Shown piece after piece: positions 25,501 to 37,500 of a stretch of DNA of 64,000 nt (its first letter is position 1; each line of letters opens with the position of its first letter). The notes under the pieces were generated by a model. The model searched no databases. It was not told the origin of the DNA and was given only the letters and a program-made list of their open reading frames with translations. The position numbers and the translations under genes are program-made. Location: positions 52,404,975 through 52,468,974 of the forward strand of contig JACSVZ010000007.1 of NCBI GenBank assembly GCA_014706295.1. Direction: 5' to 3'. The stretch is from Lycocorax pyrrhopterus obiensis. Lineage: Eukaryota; Chordata; Aves; Passeriformes; Paradisaeidae.

Positions 25501-28500
25501 TAATTTACTGTAGTTTTTGAAAAAGTTTTAGCAAACATGATCCTACAGTGTCCTTGCTCTGTGTATTTTATCTTATAAAAAAAATTCATTAGATCAAATG
25601 CCCAAAAGATGAATTCAGTGTGTGGAAGATCTACATGTCAAAATCTGAATACAATAGAGTGCTTTGCAAAGCCCGTTTTATGGATATATCTCTGATCCTG
25701 CTACTGGCTAAAGGTTACAATTATCTGAAATTAGTTATATGTTAAAGCTACTAAACAGATAAGGTGAGACTATTAGTCAGGTTATTCACTTAAATTAAGG
25801 AAAACTGTGACTTCTACTAGTTATATAGATGTACTGTACATTTGAAAATTGATTCCAAAATAGCTGAGAAATAAAAATGTTACAACAAAATAATGGTTAT
25901 CTGCAAAATGTTTTGGTTTTGCTCTAAGGTTGGCCACAGTACTTGAGATGCATTTTTAATTTTTACATGCTATTTTAACAGAAACTCAGTGGTTACGTCA
26001 TTTTGCAATTGTTAGGCCACAAAGGGTTGAGCAACAGCACTGATCAGAAATCACTCACTTAGGACCTGGGGAGGAGGTCCAGCACACAAGGGATGCAGTG
26101 CTTAAGTAAAGTGCAAGTATTCCAAGGAACTAATTGAGAGCATGTGTTAGATTGCCTTAACTGGAGCTAGTGATGTTGGTACCACTGTGAAAACAGTCAT
26201 TGCATGGTTAGAGACTTTTCCCCTCATTTCTGTCCTATGCAGCCTGTTCAGCACCTCAGCTTTCACCTCGTTGAAGAGTGAGTGTCCTTATCCTGTGGAA
26301 GAGGCTGGCTAAAGACTTGCCTCATGCTTCCTCTTGAAACTGGGCCACCATGCAAAATACAAAGCAAGAGTTGTGGGAAGGAAAATGATGATTCTGTACA
26401 CTGGGACTAAGACTGTCCCCCGAAAGCTGACTGTATGTGTGAAAGAGTGAGGAAGAGTGTGTTAACCTAACCGTCTACTCACAGTCTGTTTGTATCCTTG
26501 ACCGCTTTGCATCCCTTCCAGCCTGAGACATTCTATGACACTTTGTTTTTCAAAGCATACAGAGTTGTGGGCTGTTATGCAAAGCCAGAATGCTATAGAA
26601 AGCTCTTTTAAGAAGCTTTAAGCATAAGGAGATGACCATAATCTCCCATGCCACTATGAAGTGTCCCAACTCCTGTAGCTATCAGCTGGGAGTAAGCCTT
26701 CCTGAGGGTTAGTTAAGTAGGATGTGACTCAAGTTCAGGAAAAAGGGTAGCCAGAGCTCTGAGCTGTGTGTGGTTAGGGTTTGTATAATTAGAAAGCACA
26801 GAAGATTTGCTTTATTACTGTCATGAATCAGCCTTAAACATTAGCTTGATTAGCTTGAATAAGTCCGCATGGTCTGTTCAGAGCTAGGGACTGTTTTGTC
26901 TCTAATATGGCAGCATTTGTGAGTAGTGCTCCATCCCATAAAGTTTTTTGTTTTCTAAAAATATCTTCATTCATAAGAGAAAATGTTAATCTTGGTGTTA
27001 ACAATGGCAACACATCATGCTATTTTTATAAATGACATTGGCTGTGTATGCCAGCTTGAAGCATGTATTTTGATGCATGATTAACACAAAGGCTGATATT
27101 ATGGAAAGTTGCTAAATCGAGAGTAGAATCAGAATTAATTTGGTTTGGTTTGGATTTATCAATAAGTAAAGTATTATTCTCAATATAAGTGGCAAAGCAA
27201 AGCAAAGGGAAAAATATAATAGAATTATTTGCTACAACTTTCATTGTAGCGAGAGACAATCTTTTATGCTTAGAAAAAAACCTGTGTGCAACAATCCAAC
27301 ACAGTTTTGTTTCTTTTTTTGATTTCTCCTTATCTGCCCACTGCAGTCCAGGAGAGGGTCTTGATATGGCATTAAGCTCTAGGAATACTTCATGCTTCAG
27401 CATTTCTCCATCAGAATGATAGGGAGTTCAACGATTTTGGGACCACCCTAGGAAATGTACAGCAGTTACCTGATACTTCAAAAGTTTTACTGGGTTAAAA
27501 AAGAGGGAACTGGGAGGAAAAATAACTGCTTAGTATAACTTAGTGTCCCTTCCATGTTTCATCAGAAACAACACCCTTGAGCTTGATTTACAGGGGCAAA
27601 GGACAAAGAAAACAAATGATTAGCATTTCTTAACAAAGATTCCTTCCTTTTGGCCAGGGTAGTGCTATCCAGAGGGCTTCTCAACATGCTTTATGTATTT
27701 TCCCCTCAAGTTTTCCCAAATATTTTCTCAAGATAAAAAGAAAAACCCATTTCCATTTGTCTCTCTGGCAGCAGTGCAGTGACAAAGAGAAGACATTTTA
27801 ATCATGGTTATGTGCTTTCTGTGTTTTACCAAGTACTGTCATTCACCAATAAACAACTTGGCAGTTCCATGTTTTATGTGAACTCTTTGGAAAAAACAGG
27901 ATTCAAACTTTGGTTTGCTCCTTAAATCCAGACTGGAAACAAAAAATGATACAGCTGCTCGTGGCCAGTTCCTGTGTTATCCTGTAACTGGACTAATTTT
28001 GCAGAAGAACAGAATTTGGTAGTTAGTGGAGGAAAACATATAATTTTGAGAATGTAAAGAGACTTGAATGTAAAAATGCCATCAAGGATGTTTACTGGTT
28101 TTAACTGTGTTTGCCTGGGGATTTACTTTGTAAATAATTTAATCAAAAAAGTATTTTTATTCATACATACACTCAAAAAATTATATTATTATATTTTCAT
28201 TTTTATATTATATTGATACATATACATGTGCAGACTGTATGTGCATGCTTTTAAAATAGTGATTTCTTCATTATTTTCGCAGCAAACCCAAGGAACCAAT
28301 GTTCAGTGCAGGTAGGAACTCTTAAAATTTTTAAGTAGATAATAACTGTGATAACATATTTGGGTTCCCCCACCAGCCCCCTTTCTTCTGTGGATGCCTA
28401 GAAACTGGTGTTGGGGATCTGAACATGATATTTACCGGCTGCTGCTGACATGTTTTTAAAAAGTTGATCAGTTCACTCTAGATTTTATTGATCCAATAGA

Positions 28501-31500
28501 TTTATTTTACAGTTGGGATTCTTTGTAAGAAGACAAGGACAAAAAAGGCCGTGTCTTCTTACTTCACATATGTCTTTTCTTTCAAAGCATTATTAAGGTT
28601 TTGGTAATTAAAGCAATGCCAAGTTCCAGCTATGATGCTGTCAATGTTAATGTAATCATCAAATGGTGCCCTCTACAACTGTTGAAGATTGCCACATCTG
28701 TCCCAAAGCCTTGTAATGTAATTCATCAAATTACAAATAAACAGGTGGTTTGTTACTACAGTTTTGGTAATCTATCTTTAATCTGAAAAGCACTTTAATA
28801 CTTTCCAACTTAGGTATTATCCCCGCTGAAAGATTTTGAAAGTGAAACAGTATGTGTAAGTGAAAGCAGTGTTTGTCCTTGTCATTAGACAGTTAAAAAT
28901 TTTGAAGAGTCTCAATCAAAATACGAAGCTGAGTAGTGTATATAACAGTTATTTTTGTTCTGAAAAGTCAAGGACAATTAAAATAAAGATTTATTTTAAC
29001 AAAATAAGGAAGGGGAAAAACCCCTGTTGATTTATCAGATGTATTGTATTATTTTTATGCATAGTTCTGTGACAGTAATCATACATTAAGCTGAAAAAGT
29101 TGGAGTTCTTTTGTTTACTGCATGGATTGATCAGCATCCAACAAAGCTCTTAAGCCATATTTCAAGGCTTAGCGTAACTGATTTTGAAGTCAATAATACA
29201 TGAAACTAAATAAACACTCAAGTCTCTTTGACAATATAATCATGGTTCATGTCCCTTCCCTGAAAAGTGATGGTTTAGAAAAAGAAAACTTCGGATTTGC
29301 ACAGAATATGCTTTCCTTGTCTAATTTTTCTCCTTCCCTTATACCATGTAAGCAAAGATATTTGTAAATTTTTTTCTTCTGCCACTCTTCCCATAGATAA
29401 ACGTCAGTAATTAAACAGGTGTGACACTACATTGGTGTCCTTCTCACCTAGACAAAATTCCTACTGAAATGAATGTTTTTTTCTAAGAAGGTTATACTTG
29501 TTATTGTACTTAAGTATATGGTTGCATAATGGAGTTTAAGCCAGTGTTTTAATGGTAGAACTAAACAGAGCCCCCTAACTGAGGAAAGCTGTTTAGAAGG
29601 TAATTACCCAGTGTATGGCTCCATGCTTTGTCAAGCCCTGGGTTAGCCTGCAGCAGAATAAGACTGAGCAGCCTGTAGAGCAGGTATTTAGAGAGTTTAT
29701 TGTATTCAAACACATCTTTATCTAGCCCTTCTGTCTCTGTCTCTGTAATCACAAGGGAAGCGCCGTGTGACACACTGCAAAGGTAGGCTTCACTTCCAAA
29801 ACCTCATAGCTCTCGAAGCAAAATGGCTCTGGTGGGATAAAAGCTCAATGTATATACAGCTGTTTTCTAACTTGTGTGCATTTTGCAATGTTAAAACTTT
29901 TCTAGTTCTTTTGAGTGAAACAAAAGTGTTACATACCATTTATTATGTGATCTACTGAATTATAACCCACAGGTGCACTTTAATCATAATAACGGGTTAT
30001 AATTTACATTCCTGTGGACTTATTCCTAAGAATTTGAATTAGAAAGAAAATGTTGAGAGAGCTATATGGCAACACGTGGATGTTCACTGTGTTTGAAATG
30101 GCATTCTGCACTTTTGCTGAAATTCGTATAGAATTTGCCCTTTGTTGGCTGTTTTGCTGTTAGCCTAACATGATCGTAGAAGCCTTTGTTTTTCCCTTGC
30201 TTTTTCTTACTGAGTAGATTGTAGATTTTTCTGAATGTTAAATAAACAGACCTAGGCCTCCAACTAATTTCTCATTGCTTTTTGCTCAGTGTCATAAAGC
30301 AGAGTTACTTTTGGTAAACATACCATATTGGTGTCTAAAGCTTTAGTTAAGTTGTAGTAAATATGCACATTTTTGATGCATGTTTATATCTGTGATCTAA
30401 TCACAGATTTTTCTGCTTTTTAGAGATAGCTATATCCTAACAGTTTTTCTACTAATCAGCATATTTCAGCTTTGCAATAAATGTGAATTTCACAAAGTAA
30501 ATTGTTTGTTCTCAAGGCAAAGTCTTTTAGAGAGTCTCTACCTCTGTGTATTCTTTGTACAAATTTATACCTGCAATCAGTGGTGGTCTCCTTTGAAGAT
30601 CCCACTGGCATTGATGTGCCTTCTTATTTCAGTTCATTAACCATTAATTTATGCAACACCAATATCAAATTTACAAAACTGCAGATGTAAAAGATACATT
30701 TGTCTAAAAGTTTCACTTTTGGTCTGTCTTTGTAGTTTGATGATTGTCTGTCTTTACATCTGTATCTTTACATTTAGAACTCTACTGTCTTATAAACTTA
30801 CTTAGGAAAAGTATGAAGAAAAGGATGGAGATTGGTTGTGTAGATAATGTATTTGGAATAGGAATTAGTTGAGATGGAATTAATATTACCAAAAGTTAGG
30901 AATAAATACACAATATGACTTCTATGCCTGACCTAATCAGCTTAAGTTCCTCTTTATAGTTAGGAGAGAGACACACACATTCTGAAGGCATAATTTATAT
31001 ACTTGTTATCATATACATGGTATGGTTTACTGTGCAGGTTAGTGTATATGTGCTGTTTCCTAGTCTTGTGTGACTAGGTCAAATGCTCCCACTGTACATG
31101 GCTAAATGCAAGTTTTATGAGTCCTGTAAGCTTCAGGTGAGAAAAGCAGCTCAGTGGATTAAACTTTGGTTTGTTCACAGCCTTTGATAAGTACAGCCAG
31201 TAGCTGTCATTGCTGAAAATCTGTTGACTTCCAGTGCACCAGCATCAGCAGTATTGGCACGTGTTTGAAGCTCATTAAATAGATGCTGCATGCGCATACA
31301 AATAGTGCTGTAATGCTTTGCTATTTAATTCTCTACACTCTATTTTATTTTCCAATACAGATCTATTGGAGTAAATTTTTAAAAACAATTCCAATATTCT
31401 ATCATTTTAACAGTCATCTTGAAGTTCCAACCTTCTGTCACCATTGTTTCATCATTATTATCCCTTCTTTTTAACATTAAGTTTTCTGTTGCTTTCATTT

Positions 31501-34500
31501 TATGTATGCATTCTGTAAATGAAGCTAGAGAGACCTAGCTGTAACTTTACTGTGACAGATCAGATAGATCTCTTTCCCATATGACTTAGTATAAAGGCAA
31601 AATACACATCTAGTTAGGTAATACAGCATAGCTATGATGATTATTTGTTCAGTCAATAATTTTATTAATTTAGTCAAGATTTGTAGCATATGCATATTTC
31701 CAATTAAAATAAAGCCTTAGCTTTCAAATAAAAAAGAATAGTGGTATATTTGTAATGATACTTAACAATTCATAGCATAATTTTAACACTCCTAAATTGT
31801 ATAATTTTTTTTTCATTTACATGATTTTTGTTACTTTTGCCCTTCCATTTCCTCTGTGCCCACGATTATTCTGTCTAGTAACTCTACAGATGTCACTGAC
31901 TCCAAAACTGCTTGATTCGCATGCGAACAAGGCTGAACCCCTTGATCTGCCGATGGAGCAGCAAGAGCCAGCACGTTCTGAATCTGGACAAACTTCATCA
32001 GAAGTTCACAGGAGACCCACTTTGGCCTTGCCACTTCCCAAAAGTCCTAGTCAGACCTTCATGGCATTTCCCAGATCTCCTAGTTTTATAAGCCCCATGA
32101 AGTCCCCAAGTCAGTACTTCCAGATCTGTTATTAATCTCTGCTTCTCTCCCCCAAAAATATTTCTTACCAGTTCAACACATTACTTTTAGTATTTTCTTC
32201 TAGAAATGTTTACTTCTGTCAGCCAATTGAGTTTTTGTAGCTTCTCTCCTGTATGTCATTTTCCTTTCTTTTAATGTGATGTCAATGTTGTCATTCCTTT
32301 TTCAATGTTTAGTAATTCTTAAAGCACATATCTTTTCTGCATGTACATCAGCATGATTCCTCTTACTAATTGTTTGTGTTCCTTATTTCGAATGTATCTC
32401 TAACACTGTATCAAGTGTAAAGCATATCTTTACACTGGGATGCAAAGAATGTGACTGAGTGTTGGAAAATAATTTAGATGCTGATGCTCAACTGTAAACA
32501 TTGATTAAAAAATAAAATTAATTTTAAGTGGCATTTCTGCGTTAATTGTAATCTTTGATGTATTCCCCTCCATTTTTAATATTTAAAAACTGTGATATTG
32601 TAGCATTTCCAGAAAAAAAGTTTCAATTTCAGACCTTTCTGTTTTGTAGTTCTTCATGAAATTGTTTAGTTCTAATTCTGCTACACAGAATATTTAGAGG
32701 AACAAGGGACTTTGTATGCTTTTAAAAAATTCTGCTTAGTGATTATGATTTAGGAAAAAAAGAACCTGCTAAATTTCTAAGTTTGATTTTGCATGTCATT
32801 CTGTAATTGTAATGCACCAAACTGTTACGTGGGAAGGGATGGAGGAGCACTGGAATTCTCCCCTGTTGGCTTTTTTGTGTAACATTAAACATTTCTGACC
32901 TTTTGTAGAGGAAGGATACGTAAAAATGTTTCTTCGTGGACGTCCTGTTACCATGTACATGCCCAAAGAGCAAGTGGAATCTTACAATTTGGAAGCAAAA
33001 GTAGAACTACCAGCCAAGAGGCTTAAACTGGAATGGGTGTATCCTTTCTATGCTGGAGGACTACTGGGAATCAATCATTCCTTAATGATTTGGGTTAAAT
33101 AAATACTTTTAAAGTATAGCAGGATTAAGGTCATAGGGTTCATTTCATTGGTGAAGTGACATTCTGTTGAAAATAGGTGTTAATTTCTCGAGGCTGCTGT
33201 TCTTCACCTTATAAAGTACAGGGTGGCAGCTTAAGAAAGATTTTGCTTAAATGTTGCCTGAAGGTTAAGTCTGAAGCATGCTAATTAGCCAAAGATTAAA
33301 CTAGGCATATCATAAGAATGTAGTGAGCTGGGATTATTAATTATGGTATGCATAAGACAAGCTCAGGTTTTTTTCTGATTCTTAGCAGTAATTTATCATT
33401 TTAAACTGTTTTATAAAATGTACACCGTTGTCCTTAAAAGGATGGTACATTCAACTTTAGCACTTGAATAAGCCCTGAATTTAGTAGTACTGTGCAACTG
33501 ATACATGCTTAGCCATAAAATGTATAAAATATCATATATAAAATAATATTTGAATTTATATCTTAAGGGGGCTTACACACCGTAAATACCAAACAAGCAG
33601 ATTTTTCCACTGACTTCTATGAGTGGACATAATTGCAAAAATCTAACTTAAAAGAAATCAGTGTTTCATTACATACAAAAGTTTTCATATTTCACTTTTA
33701 AGTATAATGATAAAATATATTCTTTATTGAAAAAACCGGCATTTCACTTTTGTATAATCTTATTACGTATAATAGATGATCCAAGATTAAATATAAACAC
33801 AACAAGATCTGAGTCTATTTGTAATATCCATTATCTTTAGAGAGATGATGTCTTCATAAGGTTTTCTGTTTTAAGAAAAAGACTTTTTTGGTCACGAACA
33901 GTGAAGATAGGAAATTACTTTGTCTTCATAAAAAAAGGACAGACTGCATATAGTCTTTTTCAAAGTTGTATAAATAGAACTGCATGTGGTTTCAGAATGT
34001 TCAGAGAGTTTCCAAAAGTCCCTTTGTATTCACAAGAGATTAATGACAGATTTAGAAACCATTCTTATTATTCCTGTTGCAGCTGAGCCTGTAGGTTCTA
34101 TCCCATTCTGCTGGAACTGCGTAGATAATGCATGCACAAATAAGTGAAGATGAGTTAAAAAGACAAAAAATCCATAAAATTAATAAAACAGGTGAGATTA
34201 GAGTAGTAAATGCTGCTTGCAGGATTTTACCATCTAATTGTTGTACAAGTTCTCACCATTTATCACAACAGGAATGATGTCTTTTGTAGCTGTAAGGAGC
34301 TCCTCGCTCTGGGGGCCTAAGGATGATACAGGAGAAAATGTTAGAAAACTTGCTGAAATAACAGAACACCCAACGATGAAACAAAGCAGAATGTCATTGG
34401 CAGCATGTAGGTGGAACTTGACTTCAATATTTCAGACTATTATAAGAAATTATAATTAGGGTAGGTCATGATTTCAGTCTCATTAGTTTCTCACTTAAGC

Positions 34501-37500
34501 TTGTTTAAATGACTGAACATTTGCCAGATGGACTATTATTTTTAGTTTGAATATTCATATGTCCTTCCAGGTGTGTGTCTGTATACCCAGCAGAATCCTA
34601 TCTATTAAGGTTGTCTATGAATAGAAGAGGTGTGAATTAATAAAATGATCTAACTCACCCTAAATGTTTATTCTAAATGGTTATTGAGGAGGAGGTGGGT
34701 TTTTCCAAAAATACTCTGCTTGCTTCTTCAGTTTCTAATTTATTTGCAGTTAAATCCAATAATGATAGCCATACGTAATATTTAGAGCAATGACTAGGTA
34801 TATGGAAGGTTTAAAAAAATAATTAAAAATATTTTTAAAAAAGAGGGAGAAGGTAATGCCCACTTACTGGCTAACAAGGAGAAGAAAAGCTGTGAGCAGG
34901 AGCATAAGATAATTTAAGAAGAAAGACTAAGATAGCAGAAAACCAAGCAATATTGTAGACATTCATTCCAGATGAGTTGGAGAAACTGCACTGTTTGATT
35001 GGAGGGTAACGGAACTGGAATAGGAAAAAACATCTTTGTAGCAGACACATGAGTCTAGCTGTGGGAGTACAGCCACAAATGCTCTATAATGTAAGAATGG
35101 GGATAGGGAAACAAGATATTGAAGGTGGTGTGGACAAGTGGAAAGGAAAGCAGACTGATGAGAAACAGAAGGAAGAAAATCTAATGGGTATAGATTTCAG
35201 GGCATACCAGAACCATAAAGGGGTATTACAGTCACGTTAGCAGCTGCCCGGGTAAGCTGAAAAAGGTTCACACCTTTGATATATTATTATATGTATTAGG
35301 ACGTGAAGAAACAAAAATGCTGAGTGATGAAGTGTGAGGGGGGCTGGAGCAGAGGTGGAAAATCCGAGTGAGAAATCAGCACTAGGGACATCAGGACGGG
35401 AGCAGTGACCTGCCCAAATCCATTTGAGAGCAACTCACTTGGCAAGCAGGAGGATTGAAACAAAAACTGCAGGCCAAATGAAAAGAAAAGGTCAAGGTAA
35501 CATTCCCTGAAGTGCCAGCTCACCAAATCCAAGTCGAAGCCACCAAATCCGAGTGTGGGAAACAGTGAGGAGAAGGAGGGATCAACCCCAGGAGTTTGCA
35601 TCTGAGAAAAAAGGCTGATAGAAAGAAATTGAGTGTTTGACAACAGCAGTCATGTGAAGGGTTGAATGCAGCATTGTTCCCCACAGGAAGAATAGTAAAG
35701 AAAGGAGATTTTCCCTAAAGAATGTAATCTTTCCTATAAAATGGCTATTTTTTGCACTGAGATTTGTTCCTTGTGAACGTCTGTGTAACGTTCTTCGCTT
35801 TTTGTAAGTTCAATTCCTTACACTAACTTCAGCTTCTGGTTCACTATAAATGTGATTATACGTTGTTGGACTAGGGAAATATTATGTTGGCTTCCGTAAT
35901 GGTATCTCGCCTTAGGGAGAAAAATAAATTTAGACAAATAAAGCATTGTCCAGCAATCTAGCGTAGTAACACCAAGCGTCAGACAGATTCAGATTGATAG
36001 TAAATTCTTTGTAATTGAAGATATTGATTGTTTCAGTGTCATCACATCTTAATATCTCAAACTTGAAGAAACTTTAGCTGAGATGTTTCATTTTATGAGA
36101 CTAAAAGCTCTATTTCTGAATTCACACTTTGGGTATGCAGCACTATTTCTATTGCATTTATAAGCAAAATCAGCAAGATGTTTCTTCTAAAATAATTTAA
36201 ATATGATAACTATTAACCTTATTACTTCAACAACATTAACATTACTATTTTAGAGTGGCTTATCATTGACCATACAGAATAGTGCACAAGTATCTTGTTT
36301 AGATCACGTAATTGGGGTTTCATTATCTGTCCATATATTTTTCACAGCCAGTTTCTCCATATCGACTGCATTAGAATGCACTTCTGTTTTGCCAAGATTC
36401 TGCTAATGCTGTTTCTTTCTGTTCCCATAAAAAAAAGAAAGCCAAAAGAGTTGTAGTCCCTAATGACTCTTTAGAAGAATAAAACTGCAAAATTTGGCTG
36501 AATTAACATTCAGTCTAAATGAGATTATTATTCCAGTCATTTCATTGAATTAATTTTAGATTCATGTTGATATGACTAGCATCAGAATCTGGGCCACTGC
36601 CTTTTAAATACTACAAAAATAAATGGAAATGGATGATGTAACCCTTTTATGGTTTTTATCCATCTGGCTGGTCATGTCCACATTAATGAAATCAATCAAC
36701 CTGCACACAGGGTAATGCAATCAATCCTCATGTAATGCAGGGAGACGTGCTGAATGGCTTATTAGTGTTTCTATCAAGTCTAATTTTTTATTTTAATTAG
36801 TTAAGCAGTGTAAATAGTAAATACACCTGGGACAAAATTAGTGTTGCCTTAGTCTGGTATATAGCAAGTTCTAGAAGATTCTAAAGGAATAGTACGTCTG
36901 CAAATTCCCATATTCTTTGCTATGGATTTTTTGTAGGATATGTAGGTTTTGAAGTCTGCAAAGTGCTTCAGCTCTCTACTGTAGTAAGGGAAAGAGTTCT
37001 GAAGGTTGTCAAGTAATAAAGCCATGCTCAAGCCAAGAGATGCAGACTACAAGGACAGAGAATCCATCTTTTTTTTTTTTCTTGTTTTTAACATTCTTCA
37101 TTGGTAGATAATGTTATTGCAGCTTGACCAACTCGCTAGCTATGGGTATAGGGGTCGGGACTGTCGCAGCAATCTCTATCTCCTGCCGACGGGCGAGACC
37201 GTGTACTTCATCGCGTCTGTAGTTGTGTTATTCAATGTCGAAGAGCAACTTCAGAGACATTACACTGGTCATAATGATGATGTGAAGTGGTAAGTCATCT
37301 AACAACCATTCTTCTTTCTTCATAAAACAGTATTTGGGATAGATCCACTCATTTTCATTACTCTTCTTTTAGGATGATTGAACATTATCTTCTTCTTTAG
37401 AATCTTCTCCTTCCCATTTTTATGTAGGGTTGAATTATTGCCCCTCACCAGGGCTTGGGTGCCCAGTACAGTTCCTTTAGGTTCAACCTAACCAGCAAAA

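Larger units (their letters stand above)
21925..28282 (+). other. EML1: EML1 intron 4
   Basis: About 6.4 kb and the most repeat-laden intron. It has a partial ERVL-type LTR (22264 to about 22500), a rearranged CR1 (about 23140-24480) and a short CR1 tail (about 26505-26542). The stretch 28140-28215 before exon 5 is extremely AT-rich. Confidence 0.8.

Noticed and set aside
31896..32135. Acceptor at CTACAG (31891) for the 231-nt cassette
   Set aside because: Starting after that AG shifts the frame and meets TGA within nine codons, whereas the TCTAG acceptor at 31878 keeps 76 codons open.
33031..33040. Donor at the earlier GT (GAATGG/GTGTAT) for exon 6
   Set aside because: It leaves phase 0, while exon 7 begins with C followed by TAT GGG TAT. 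Only GGGT/GTATCC gives Val-Tyr-Gly-Tyr as in all EML1 proteins.
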